The notes under the pieces were generated by a model, which saw nothing but the letters and a program-made list of their open reading frames with translations, was not told the origin of the DNA and ran no database searches. The position numbers and the translations under genes are program-made. From Bin80 sp965209015 (lineage in GTDB: Bacteria > Bacteroidota > Rhodothermia > Rhodothermales > Bin80): DNA of 64,000 nucleotides. The stretch lies in assembly GCA_965209015.1 (NCBI GenBank), contig OZ242367.1, positions 1,178,001 through 1,242,000 on the forward strand, in the 5' to 3' direction. Shown here in pieces: positions 1 through 7,636 of this stretch (position 1 is its first letter; every line of letters starts with the position of its first letter).

Positions 1-1
1 C

Positions 2-178
2 CAGCACCGGTTTCCGATGGTAAAAATCAAGGAGGTGCGTACGATGCATGTTCGCGGGAAGCATCGCCGCCAGCTGACGCGTCAGGGAGTTCGCTTTGGG
101 CGAACATCTAGCTACAAGAAAGCGATCGTGACCCTCTTTCCTGAAAGTGAACCAATTGATTTCTTTGAGAGCATATAG
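2..178 (+). CDS. rplW: 50S ribosomal protein L23, C-terminal part (cut by window edge)
   Basis: The open frame enters from the left edge and encodes 58 residues ending in a TAG at 176-178. The segment KIKEVRTMHVRGKHRRQ, followed by a basic stretch and SSYKKAIVTL, matches the C-terminal half of L23, the protein at the exit of the nascent-chain tunnel. It sits directly before rplB, as in the conserved S10 cluster, with only 5 bases between them. The N-terminal half lies outside the window. Confidence 0.93.
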   Translation, partial: QHRFPMVKIKEVRTMHVRGKHRRQLTRQGVRFGRTSSYKKAIVTLFPESEPIDFFESI

Positions 179-183
179 GAACT

Positions 184-1017
184 ATGGCGATTCGTAAACT
201 CAATCCTGTTACGCCGGGCCAACGTCAGCGCTCTGTATCTGCTTTTGATCAGATCACTCATGAAGCGCCAGAGAAGAATCTTTTACGTCCGGTCAAACGC
301 CGTGGAGGTCGTAACTCTACGGGGCGTATTATGGTGCGTCATCAGGGAGGTCGCCATAAGCGACGTTATCGAGTGATTGATTTTCGACGTAACAAGGATG
401 GGATCCCCGCCCGTGTTGCAAGTATTCAGTATGATCCGAACCGGTCCGCCAGAATTGCATTGCTGGTCTATGCAGATGGAGAAAAACGATATGTGATTGC
501 TCCAGATAAGCTTGTTGTAGATCAGCAGGTTGAAAATGGACCGGATGCACCGCCTGAGGTAGGTAATTGTCTGCCATTAGGCCAGATTCCCCTTGGGACC
601 TTCGTTCATGCAATTGAGATGAAACCCGGTAAGGGGGCCCAGCTTGCCCGCTCCGCTGGTACATTTGCTCAATTAACTGCTCGTGAGGGTAGATATGTTA
701 CTCTGAGACTCCCCAGTGGTGAGATTCGGCGAATTCTTTCTGATTGCAGGGCTACGATTGGCACCACCAGCAATCCAGATCATATGAACATTGATCTGGG
801 GAAAGCAGGCCGTCGGCGTTGGATGGGTGTTCGACCGAAGGTTAGGGGGGTCGCCATGAACCCTGTGGACCATCCGATGGGTGGTGGAGAGGGGAAGGCA
901 AGTGGTGGACATCCACGTTCTCCTTCTGGAATCCCAGCCAAGGGATACAAGACTCGCAAGCGAAATGCAACCTCAAATAAGTATATCGTGCGTCGACGTG
1001 ACGCCAAACGTAGATAA
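184..1017 (+). CDS. rplB: 50S ribosomal protein L2
   Basis: A 277-residue protein of normal L2 length. It shows the family signature NPVDHPMGGGEG around residues 225-236, with the histidine near position 230 corresponding to the His known to matter for peptidyl transfer in E. coli L2. The N-terminal RNA-binding part and the Arg/Lys-rich C-terminus (residues 262-277) are both present. The ATG at 184 follows the rplW stop by 5 bases, and rpsS begins 2 bases after its stop, so it belongs to the same transcript. Confidence 0.98.
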   Translation: MAIRKLNPVTPGQRQRSVSAFDQITHEAPEKNLLRPVKRRGGRNSTGRIMVRHQGGRHKRRYRVIDFRRNKDGIPARVASIQYDPNRSARIALLVYADGEKRYVIAPDKLVVDQQVENGPDAPPEVGNCLPLGQIPLGTFVHAIEMKPGKGAQLARSAGTFAQLTAREGRYVTLRLPSGEIRRILSDCRATIGTTSNPDHMNIDLGKAGRRRWMGVRPKVRGVAMNPVDHPMGGGEGKASGGHPRSPSGIPAKGYKTRKRNATSNKYIVRRRDAKRR

Positions 1018-1019
1018 TC

Positions 1020-1298
1020 ATGGCACGATCACTCAAAAAAGGACCCTTTGTTCATCATAAACTTCAACGGAAGGTAGATCAACTCAATCAGTTGGACAAG
1101 AAGAAGGTGCTGAAGACATGGAGCCGTGCATCCATGATCACGCCCGATTTTGTGGGACACACCTTCGCCGTACATAACGGGAGGCAGTTCATTCCAGTTT
1201 ATGTTACCGAAAATATGGTTGGACATCGTCTGGGTGAATTTTCGCCAACAAGAAATTTTCGCGGACATGCAGGACTTAAAAAAGATAGACGGGGGTAA
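1020..1298 (+). CDS. rpsS: 30S ribosomal protein S19
   Basis: 92 residues, beginning MARSLKKGPFVHHKL, which is the typical S19 N-terminus. The family core (TWSRASMITPDFVGHTFAVHN, then GHRLGEFSPTRNFRGHAG) is intact. S19 binds the 30S head together with S13, encoded later in this window. The start lies 2 bases after the rplB stop with no Shine-Dalgarno motif, as for most genes here. Confidence 0.98.
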   Translation: MARSLKKGPFVHHKLQRKVDQLNQLDKKKVLKTWSRASMITPDFVGHTFAVHNGRQFIPVYVTENMVGHRLGEFSPTRNFRGHAGLKKDRRG

Positions 1299-1308
1299 CT
1301 AATTCGTC

Positions 1309-1653
1309 ATGGAGGCACGTGCAATTCGTAAATATATTCCCAGTTCGCCACGTAAAATGCGGCGAGTGGTGAATGTGGTTAGAGGCCAATCAGTTGCAAA
1401 TGCACTGAACATTCTACATTTTCTGCCTCAGGCCGCTACTAGGCCCGTGATGTTGGCGATCAGGTCGGCAGTCTATAATTTGATGGACCAAAATAGTGGA
1501 GAAAGATTTGACGAAAACGATCTTTTTATCAAGGAGATTAAGGTAGATGAAGGTCCGGTGCTTAAACGGATGCAACCTGCCGCTCGCGGACGGGCACACC
1601 CCATCCAGAAGCGTATGAGCCATCTAACTGTAATCGTTCACGCTGAAATATAG
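1309..1653 (+). CDS. rplV: 50S ribosomal protein L22
   Basis: 114 residues. The N-terminal PSSPRKMRRVVNVVRG and the C-terminal MQPAARGRAHPIQKRMSHLT carry the L22 signature, including the loop that lines the peptide exit tunnel and is known to affect macrolide binding in other bacteria. Length is normal. It lies between rpsS and rpsC, as in the S10 operon. Confidence 0.98.
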   Translation: MEARAIRKYIPSSPRKMRRVVNVVRGQSVANALNILHFLPQAATRPVMLAIRSAVYNLMDQNSGERFDENDLFIKEIKVDEGPVLKRMQPAARGRAHPIQKRMSHLTVIVHAEI

Positions 1654-1672
1654 TAGCTTTGTAGCATAAGAA

Positions 1673-2482
1673 ATGGGTCAAAAAACACATCCAGTTGGTT
1701 TTCGCCTTGGCACGATTCGGGGCTGGGATTCAAACTGGTACGCCAGAAAGAAAGATATTTCTGCGAAGCTCTTTGAGGATGAGGAACTTCGTCGCTACCT
1801 TACCGCTCGATTGAAGCGTGCTGGGCTCAGCCGTGTCGTGATTGAACGTACCCCTAAGCGAATTATTTTAACATTACATACCAGTCGTCCCGGTGTAGTC
1901 ATTGGCCGTGGGGGGCAGGAAGTTGAGAAGCTTCGTGAAGAGCTTAAGCGGATCACGACGAAGGAGATCCAGATCAATATTAATGAAATCAAGCGCCCAG
2001 AACTGGATGCTAGCTTAGTTGCCCAGAATGTGGCTCAGCAACTAGAAGGCCGTGTTTCCTTCCGACGTGCGATGAAACAGGCACTTCAGGGAGCAATGCG
2101 CATGGGGGCTCAAGGAATTCGGATCAAAGTGAGTGGAAGACTTGGAGGGGCTGAGATGGGGCGTGTTGAACAGTACTTAGAGGGGCGTGTGCCTTTGCAC
2201 ACGATCCGAGCCGATATTGATTATGCAGAAGCAACTGCCTACTCAATTTATGGAACCACGGGGGTAAAAGTTTGGGTTTATCGCGGTGAAATTCTTGGAC
2301 GCCCAGATTTAAGTCCGAATGTTCAGGCACAGCGCCAGCAGTTGCGTCAAATGCAGACGGGAGGCCGTGGCAGTGAAAGTAGTAAAGCTCGGGACCGCCG
2401 TCGTGGAAAACGGGGTGGCCGTGGAGGACGCGGAGGTACACAAGGGGGTGCTCGCAGAGGTGGAAATCGTCGAAGTAATTAG
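1673..2482 (+). CDS. rpsC: 30S ribosomal protein S3 with Gly/Arg-rich tail
   Basis: 269 residues, longer than the roughly 230 of E. coli S3. It begins MGQKTHPVGFRLGTIRGWDS, has a KH domain with the GRGG loop in the segment PGVVIGRGGQEVEKLREEL, and the C-terminal S3 domain ends near residue 230. The remaining 40 or so residues are almost entirely Gly, Arg, Ser and Lys with several RGG triplets, so they are probably disordered and RNA-binding. S3 lies at the mRNA entry channel with S4 and S5. Confidence 0.98.
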   Translation: MGQKTHPVGFRLGTIRGWDSNWYARKKDISAKLFEDEELRRYLTARLKRAGLSRVVIERTPKRIILTLHTSRPGVVIGRGGQEVEKLREELKRITTKEIQININEIKRPELDASLVAQNVAQQLEGRVSFRRAMKQALQGAMRMGAQGIRIKVSGRLGGAEMGRVEQYLEGRVPLHTIRADIDYAEATAYSIYGTTGVKVWVYRGEILGRPDLSPNVQAQRQQLRQMQTGGRGSESSKARDRRRGKRGGRGGRGGTQGGARRGGNRRSN

Positions 2483-2503
2483 GGGTAAAGGAAATATGGA
2501 ATC

Positions 2504-2929
2504 ATGTTGATGCCTAAGCGGACAAAGTACCGCAAACAACAAAAAGGTCGAATCAAAGGGAATGCCACTCGTGGTGCACGGGTGGATTTTGGAGATTTTG
2601 CAATCAAAGCAGTCGAACCGGGTCGAGTATCCAGCCGGCAGATTGAGGCGGCAAGGATCGCCATGACTCGCCGAATGAAACGTATAGGTAAAGTGTATAT
2701 CCGAGTCTTTCCCGATAAACCAATTACAAGTAAGCCGGCGGAAGTTCGGATGGGGAAAGGAAAAGGTGCGATTGATCATTGGGCTGCTCAGGTTCATCCT
2801 GGACGTATCCTGTTTGAAATTGGAGGAGGAGTCCCGATGGATCTTGCCAAGGAGTCCATGCGGCTAGCGCAGCAAAAATTACCGATCAAGACAAAATTTG
2901 TTGTTCGGCCAGATTATGTGGAGAACTAG
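2504..2929 (+). CDS. rplP: 50S ribosomal protein L16
   Basis: 141 residues starting MLMPKRTKYRKQQKGRIKG, the classical L16 N-terminus, which fixes the start at 2504. The conserved segment RVFPDKPITSKPAEVRMGKG is present around residue 67. L16 helps position the A-site tRNA on the 50S subunit. It is followed after 3 bases by rpmC. Confidence 0.98.
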   Translation: MLMPKRTKYRKQQKGRIKGNATRGARVDFGDFAIKAVEPGRVSSRQIEAARIAMTRRMKRIGKVYIRVFPDKPITSKPAEVRMGKGKGAIDHWAAQVHPGRILFEIGGGVPMDLAKESMRLAQQKLPIKTKFVVRPDYVEN

Positions 2930-2932
2930 ACC

Positions 2933-3124
2933 ATGATGAAAGTGTCCGATGTACGAGCGTTAAGCCTCCAAGAGGTGCAGGAGCGTATTCGTGAAGAAGA
3001 AGAACAGTTGTCTGAACTTAAATTTAGACACGCAATTGCGCGATTAGAAAACCCAATGCTACTCAGAGAAAAGCGTCGCTTTTTAGCGCGTCTGAAAACC
3101 ATTCTCAAGGAGCAAGCTGCGTAG
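2933..3124 (+). CDS. rpmC: 50S ribosomal protein L29
   Basis: 63 residues and helical throughout. LRALS-like N-terminal pattern (VRALSLQEVQERI) and the ELKFRHAIARLENPMLLRE core match L29, which sits beside L23 near the tunnel exit. The start could be either of two adjacent ATG codons (2933 or 2936). Length and position between rplP and rpsQ are normal. Confidence 0.96.
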   Translation: MMKVSDVRALSLQEVQERIREEEEQLSELKFRHAIARLENPMLLREKRRFLARLKTILKEQAA

Positions 3125-3130
3125 GATCAA

Positions 3131-3394
3131 ATGAGTGAGATAAAACGATCTTCCCGTAAAGAACGCATAGGTGTTGTTGTTAGCAACAAGATGAATAAGA
3201 CCATCGTGGTAGGAATTCAGCGTCAGGTACGGCATCCGATTTACGGCAAGTTCATTAAAAAAAGTAGCCGCCTCTTTGCACATGACGAGTCAGAGCAGGC
3301 CAGAGAAGGAGACACCGTACGAATTGCCGAAGTCAGACCGCTAAGTAAGAAAAAGCGATGGCGTGTTTTGGAAATTGTAGAGCGTGCGAAATAA
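3131..3394 (+). CDS. rpsQ: 30S ribosomal protein S17
   Basis: 87 residues with the S17 core KERIGVVVSNKMNKTIVV followed by YGKFIKKSSRLFAHDE and a GDTVRIAEVRPLSKKKRW end. This is an OB-fold primary 16S rRNA-binding protein. It lies 6 bases after rpmC and 9 bases before rplN, as in the spc cluster. Confidence 0.98.
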   Translation: MSEIKRSSRKERIGVVVSNKMNKTIVVGIQRQVRHPIYGKFIKKSSRLFAHDESEQAREGDTVRIAEVRPLSKKKRWRVLEIVERAK

Positions 3395-3403
3395 GTTATT
3401 CCA

Positions 3404-3772
3404 ATGATACAGCAAGAGTCTAGATTAGCCGTAGCAGACAATAGCGGTGCCAAAGAAGTACTGTGTATTCGCGTACTTGGTGGGAGTGGTCGCCGCTATG
3501 CCCGAATTGGAGATAGTATCGTTGTGTCCGTAAAGTCGGCAATCCCGGGTGGAAATGTAAAGAAAGGAGATGTGTCCAGGGCGGTTGTCGTTCGCACGCG
3601 GAAGGAGTTACGCCGTACAGATGGATCGTATATTCGGTTTGATGAGAATGCAGCCGTTCTCCTAAATGCCCAGGGTGAGCCCAGAGGGACGAGGATCTTT
3701 GGGCCGGTGGCACGAGAGTTGCGTGAAAAACAATACATGCGTATCGTTTCCTTGGCCCCTGAGGTCATATAG
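3404..3772 (+). CDS. rplN: 50S ribosomal protein L14
   Basis: 122 residues beginning MIQQESRLAVADNSGAKEV, the almost invariant L14 start. The internal GNVKKGDVSRAVVVRTRKE and terminal FGPVARELREKQYMRIVSLAPEV are intact. L14 forms an inter-subunit bridge. Length is exactly that of most bacterial L14 proteins. Confidence 0.98.
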   Translation: MIQQESRLAVADNSGAKEVLCIRVLGGSGRRYARIGDSIVVSVKSAIPGGNVKKGDVSRAVVVRTRKELRRTDGSYIRFDENAAVLLNAQGEPRGTRIFGPVARELREKQYMRIVSLAPEVI

Positions 3773-3782
3773 AAAATAAAAG

Positions 3783-4166
3783 ATGATGTCTCAGTCCCGA
3801 CGAAAAACAAGAAAGACTCATGTCAAAAAAGGAGACATGGTCATGCTGACCAAGTCAATTACGGCTTCTAAGGGAAGTCCTGACCGAGATCGGGGATATG
3901 TGGGAAAAGTTCTTCGCGTATTTCCAGACCGGGAACGTGTGATCGTGGAGGGAGTCAATTTACGGATTCGTCATACCCGACCCAATCAGGTATACCCTCA
4001 AGGAGGACGGGTGCAGCGTGAAATCGCGATCCATATTTCCAATGTACAACCCATTGATAGTAACGGCGATGCAACCCGCATTGGTCGCAAACGAATTGAG
4101 GACCCCGAAACTGGTCGGGGAGAATGGATCCGCTATGCAAAAACGACGGAGGAAGAGTTGAGTTAG
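3783..4166 (+). CDS. rplX: 50S ribosomal protein L24
   Basis: 127 residues. The KOW region starts at KKGDMVMLTKSI and continues to GYVGKVLRVFPDRERVIVEG. Compared with shorter L24 proteins there is a small extra loop (about SITASKGSPDRD) inside the KOW motif and a somewhat longer C-terminus. It initiates 50S assembly and lies near the tunnel exit. Two adjacent ATG codons (3783, 3786) could serve as start. Confidence 0.97.
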   Translation: MMSQSRRKTRKTHVKKGDMVMLTKSITASKGSPDRDRGYVGKVLRVFPDRERVIVEGVNLRIRHTRPNQVYPQGGRVQREIAIHISNVQPIDSNGDATRIGRKRIEDPETGRGEWIRYAKTTEEELS

Positions 4167-4169
4167 GTC

Positions 4170-4739
4170 ATGGCAAACTATGAGCCGCGCTTAAAGACGC
4201 GCTACAAATCAGAGATCACGGATCAGTTGATCAAGCAGTTTTCTTATGGAAACCGAATGCAGGTTCCTCGCCTTGTAAAGATTACTGTGAATAAAGGAGT
4301 AGGTGAGGCCACGCAGAATCAAAAGCTGATTGATGGTGCGGTGGACGAGTTACGTCGGATCACGGGGCAGCAGCCAGCTGTTCGGCGTGCACGCAAAAGT
4401 GTTTCAAACTTTAAGCTTCGCGAGGGAATGCCGATCGGAGCTAGCGTCACACTCCGTGGAGATCGGATGTGGGAATTTCTTGATCGGTTGATTACGCTTG
4501 CTCTACCGCGTGTACGAGACTTTCGTGGGGTTCCTGATGGGAGCTTTGATGGTCGGGGGAATTATTCCCTTGGGATCAAGGAGCAAATAATTTTTCCCGA
4601 AATTAGTGTTGATCAGATTGATCGCATTTCGGGTTTGGGACTCACATTTGTGACCAGCGCCTCATCTGATGAAGAGGCATTTGCGTTACTGAAAGAATTA
4701 GGAATGCCGTTTGTGCGCCGACAACGTGAAGTTGCTTGA
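4170..4739 (+). CDS. rplE: 50S ribosomal protein L5
   Basis: 189 residues. The core RLVKITVNKGVGEATQNQKL and the segment GQQPAVRRARKSVSNFKLRE, then FDGRGNYSLGIKEQIIFPEI, are diagnostic of L5, which binds 5S rRNA with L18. The start is 4 bases after the rplX stop. Length is normal for bacterial L5. Confidence 0.98.
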   Translation: MANYEPRLKTRYKSEITDQLIKQFSYGNRMQVPRLVKITVNKGVGEATQNQKLIDGAVDELRRITGQQPAVRRARKSVSNFKLREGMPIGASVTLRGDRMWEFLDRLITLALPRVRDFRGVPDGSFDGRGNYSLGIKEQIIFPEISVDQIDRISGLGLTFVTSASSDEEAFALLKELGMPFVRRQREVA

Positions 4740-4759
4740 TCAAGAGAGAAAACAGGTAT

Positions 4760-5029
4760 ATGGCAAAAAAAAGTGTAATAGCCCGACAAAAGAAACGTGA
4801 ACGAATGGTTGCGCAGTATGCTGAACGCAGAGCAGAGTTACGCGCCAAAGGAGATTATGCGGCACTGCAGGCCCTTCCGCGGGATGGGAGCCCATCCAGG
4901 CTCCGCAATCGGTGTCAACTCACTGGTCGCGCACGGGGGTATATTCGAGTCTATGGTCTTTCAAGAATTGCTTTTCGTGACATGGCTCGAGCAGGTAAAA
5001 TCCCAGGAATTCGTAAATCAAGTTGGTAA
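4760..5029 (+). CDS. rpsN: 30S ribosomal protein S14, zinc-independent form
   Basis: 89 residues from the ATG at 4760 (MAKKSVIARQKKRERM); a longer in-frame start at 4736 would add eight non-conserved residues and overlap rplE, so I reject it. The region that holds a CX2C-CX2C zinc site in short S14 proteins reads RLRNRCQLTGRARGYIRVYG with a single cysteine, so this is the long form without a zinc ribbon. The C-terminus AGKIPGIRKSSW is typical. Confidence 0.97.
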   Translation: MAKKSVIARQKKRERMVAQYAERRAELRAKGDYAALQALPRDGSPSRLRNRCQLTGRARGYIRVYGLSRIAFRDMARAGKIPGIRKSSW

Positions 5030-5034
5030 TCAGA

Positions 5035-5436
5035 ATGGGAGTAATCACAGATCCGGTTGCAGATTATCTTGCCAGATTGCGGAATGCGCAGATGGCAGGG
5101 CACAGATATACCGATGTTCCAGCATCACGAATCAAGCGAGCCATGACCCAGATCTTGAAAGACAAGGGGTATATCACTCGATATTTGAATGTTGATGATG
5201 AGGGGCAGGGACGCTTACGAATTTTTCTCAAGTATGACCGTCACGGGAAGGGTGCTATTCGATCGATGAAACGGATCTCCAAACCGGGTTTGAGGGTCTA
5301 CGTAAAAGCCGATAATTTGCCCCGTGTAGAGAATGGGCTTGGGGTCGCAATCCTGTCTACATCTCAGGGCGTCATGACGGATAAAGAAGCCAAGCGCATT
5401 CATGTTGGTGGTGAAGTGCTGGCACATGTATTTTAA
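5035..5436 (+). CDS. rpsH: 30S ribosomal protein S8
   Basis: 133 residues from ATG 5035 (MGVITDPVADYLARLRNAQ), 5 bases after the rpsN stop. A TTG at 5023 in the same frame would overlap rpsN and is less likely. The C-terminus GVAILSTSQGVMTDKEAK is the S8 signature. In other bacteria S8 binds 16S rRNA and represses its own spc operon; no clear regulatory hairpin was identified here. Confidence 0.97.
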   Translation: MGVITDPVADYLARLRNAQMAGHRYTDVPASRIKRAMTQILKDKGYITRYLNVDDEGQGRLRIFLKYDRHGKGAIRSMKRISKPGLRVYVKADNLPRVENGLGVAILSTSQGVMTDKEAKRIHVGGEVLAHVF

Positions 5437-5437
5437 T

Positions 5438-5995
5438 ATGTCTAGGATTGGAAAACAAAGTATTGCGATTCAAGAGGGAGTCCAGGTTGACATCTCAAAA
5501 GGAAATAAAGTGACCGTGACGGGTCCGAAGGGCAGCCTGCAACTCCAAGTATCTCCTGAGTTAACTCTCTCTCACGATGCGGATGAACTCAAGGTTTCCA
5601 GACCAACGGATCAGAAGCGTCATCGCGCTATGCATGGCCTCTATCGTTCACTTCTGGCAAACATGGTGATCGGTGTACATGAGGGGTATCAGAAGGAATT
5701 GGAAATCATAGGAGTTGGTACTCGTGCTGATGTCAAGAACGGTGTTCTGGAGTTGTCTGTGGGATATTCTCATCCTATCTTTTTTGTCCCTCCCGAAGGC
5801 GTAAATATTACGGCTGATAGTGGTGGGCGAGGACGAACCCCAAAGGTGACCATTTCAGGGATTGATAAGCAGGCGGTCGGACAGGTGGCTGCCAAAATTC
5901 GATCTTTACGTCCACCAGAACCCTATAAAGGGAAGGGAATTCGTTACGTGAATGAGTATGTACGAAGAAAAGCCGGTAAAACGGCATCGAAATAG
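5438..5995 (+). CDS. rplF: 50S ribosomal protein L6
   Basis: 185 residues from the ATG at 5438 (MSRIGKQSIAI), which starts right after the rpsH stop TAA at 5434-5436. A frame extending to 5402 inside rpsH is ignored because L6 proteins begin with MSRIGK. The C-terminal signature PPEPYKGKGIRYVNEYVRRK is present. L6 contacts the sarcin-ricin region and the factor-binding site. Confidence 0.97.
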   Translation: MSRIGKQSIAIQEGVQVDISKGNKVTVTGPKGSLQLQVSPELTLSHDADELKVSRPTDQKRHRAMHGLYRSLLANMVIGVHEGYQKELEIIGVGTRADVKNGVLELSVGYSHPIFFVPPEGVNITADSGGRGRTPKVTISGIDKQAVGQVAAKIRSLRPPEPYKGKGIRYVNEYVRRKAGKTASK

Positions 5996-6011
5996 TTAGG
6001 AGATAGTGGAT

Positions 6012-6377
6012 ATGGCTACTCGTAAATTTAAATCAGCCAGAGCTGTACGAAGATTTCGTGCGAAGCGAAGTATTCGTCGAAAAGTTCATGGTACGGCTGA
6101 GCGTCCCCGGTTGACTGTATTTCGGAGCAATCGGAATATCTATGCGCAATTGATTAATGACGACGAAAGCAAGACGCTGGTTGCCGCATCTTCCTTAGAC
6201 GAAGGACATGAGGCGGATTCTCCGGTGAATGCGGGATCCGTTGTAGGGGAACGACTCGCTTCGCGTGCTACAGGACATGGAATCAAGAAGGCTGTCTTTG
6301 ACCGTAATGGTTACCGTTATCATGGACGCATCCGATCTCTGGCTGAAGGGGCACGCAAGGGTGGGTTAGAATTTTAA
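6012..6377 (+). CDS. rplR: 50S ribosomal protein L18
   Basis: 121 residues from ATG 6012; a GTG two codons upstream (6006) is possible. The basic N-terminus (VRRFRAKRSIRRKVHGTAER) followed by PRLTVFRSNRNIYAQLINDD and the C-terminal FDRNGYRYHGRIRSLAEGAR identify L18, the 5S rRNA-binding partner of L5. Confidence 0.97.
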   Translation: MATRKFKSARAVRRFRAKRSIRRKVHGTAERPRLTVFRSNRNIYAQLINDDESKTLVAASSLDEGHEADSPVNAGSVVGERLASRATGHGIKKAVFDRNGYRYHGRIRSLAEGARKGGLEF

Positions 6378-6401
6378 CCGAAACATAGATCAACAGTCTG
6401 A

Positions 6402-6935
6402 ATGCAAACGACGCAGAATCAACAGCGTAACCGCAACGAGTCCGGCGAACAAACCGAATGGATTGATCGCTTAGTGAAGGTAAAACGTGTTGCGAAAGTG
6501 GTCAAAGGTGGACGCCGATTTTCCTTTAATGCGGTTGTTGTTGTTGGAGATGGTCAAGGCCATGTGGGTGCTGGATTAGGAAAAGCAAACGAAGTTGCGG
6601 ATGCGATCAAAAAAGGGACGGAAGATGCAAAGAAGCGCTTAATCTCTGTTCCAGTTACCAAGGATGGCAGTATCCCCCATCGTGTGATCGGAAAGAAAGA
6701 TGCTGGGCGTGTGCTATTGAAACCAGCATCTCCTGGGACGGGTGTGATTGCTGGTGGCGGGGTGCGTGCAGTTCTTGAATGTGTAGGGATCACCAATGTG
6801 CTCTCCAAGTCACTTGGTACCAGTAATCCGCACAATCAGGTTGCAGCCACAATGAATGCTCTTCGCAGTCTGGAACATCCTCTGGAAGTGGCGCGTCGGC
6901 GGGGTATTCCCCTGCGCCGTGTATTTGAGGGATAG
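6402..6935 (+). CDS. rpsE: 30S ribosomal protein S5
   Basis: 177 residues with a hydrophilic N-terminal extension of about 20 residues, then the double-stranded RNA-binding domain (LVKVKRVAKVVKGGRRFSF, GDGQGHVGAGLGKANEV) and the C-terminal domain (SPGTGVIAGGGVRAVLE). S5 takes part in decoding fidelity with S4. An ATG directly at 6402 follows a 24-base gap after rplR. Confidence 0.98.
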   Translation: MQTTQNQQRNRNESGEQTEWIDRLVKVKRVAKVVKGGRRFSFNAVVVVGDGQGHVGAGLGKANEVADAIKKGTEDAKKRLISVPVTKDGSIPHRVIGKKDAGRVLLKPASPGTGVIAGGGVRAVLECVGITNVLSKSLGTSNPHNQVAATMNALRSLEHPLEVARRRGIPLRRVFEG

Positions 6936-6940
6936 AAATT

Positions 6941-7150
6941 ATGTCACTCGAAATTACTCAATCGCGAAGCCTGATTGGTACCTCTATTCGGCAACGTCGA
7001 ACTATGAAAGCATTGGGACTGCGTCGAATCCATCATACTGTGATGCACAATGATACGCCAATTATTCGGGGTATGCTGGGTACAGTATCCCACTTGGTAG
7101 AGATCAAGGAAATTGCTTCTCAGGAGCAGAAAACGAATTCAGACGAATGA
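6941..7150 (+). CDS. rpmD: 50S ribosomal protein L30
   Basis: 69 residues; the core SLIGTSIRQRRTMKALGLRR followed by VMHNDTPIIRGMLGTVSHLV is the L30 pattern. A polar C-terminal tail of about ten residues (ASQEQKTNSDE) is unusual but harmless. The last 4 bases overlap the rplO start in an ATGA junction, suggesting translational coupling. Confidence 0.96.
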   Translation: MSLEITQSRSLIGTSIRQRRTMKALGLRRIHHTVMHNDTPIIRGMLGTVSHLVEIKEIASQEQKTNSDE

Positions 7151-7617
7151 ATTTAGGAACACTGAAACCCGCAAAGGGATCGACTAAGCGGAATAAGCGG
7201 CTTGGCCGTGGGGTAGGGTCTGGTAGGGGAGGACATAGCTCAACGCGAGGAAATAAGGGGCAGAAAAGTCGTACGGGGAATCATCGGATGCCTTCTTGGT
7301 TTGAGGGCGGCCAGATGCCCCTCCAGCGCCGGGTACCCAAATTTGGCTTCAAGAACCCCAACCGCATCACCTACAATACGATCAATCTTCATCAATTAAA
7401 TTCGCATATTGAGTCTGGGAAGCTGAGTGCAGATGTCTCCATTACTCCTGAGGTCCTGATTATGGTGGGGTTAATTCGCAAAAATGATCGAGTCAAAATT
7501 CTTGGAGATGGGGATTTGAGTATTGCCTTGAACCTGGAGGTTCATGCTTATAGTAAATCCGCCGAACAAAAAATTCAGGCAGCAGGCGGATCAATCCAGC
7601 GCCTGTCCGCCAACTAA
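7147..7617 (+). CDS. rplO: 50S ribosomal protein L15
   Basis: 156 residues. The glycine/arginine-rich N-terminus (RNKRLGRGVGSGRGGHSSTRG) and FEGGQMPLQRRVPKFGFKN are typical of L15, which penetrates 23S rRNA late in assembly. The C-terminal folded domain ends in KSAEQKIQAAGGSIQ. It overlaps rpmD by 4 bases and precedes secY by 19 bases. Confidence 0.97.
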   Translation: MNLGTLKPAKGSTKRNKRLGRGVGSGRGGHSSTRGNKGQKSRTGNHRMPSWFEGGQMPLQRRVPKFGFKNPNRITYNTINLHQLNSHIESGKLSADVSITPEVLIMVGLIRKNDRVKILGDGDLSIALNLEVHAYSKSAEQKIQAAGGSIQRLSAN

Positions 7618-7636
7618 ACGAGCCGAGTGAACCCGA

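Noticed and set aside
1654..1661. TAGCTTTG before rpsC, matching the Bacteroidota -7 element TAnnTTTG
   Set aside because: It lies between tightly linked ribosomal genes, only 12 bases before the start, with no matching -33 TTTG at a proper distance. Chance is likelier.
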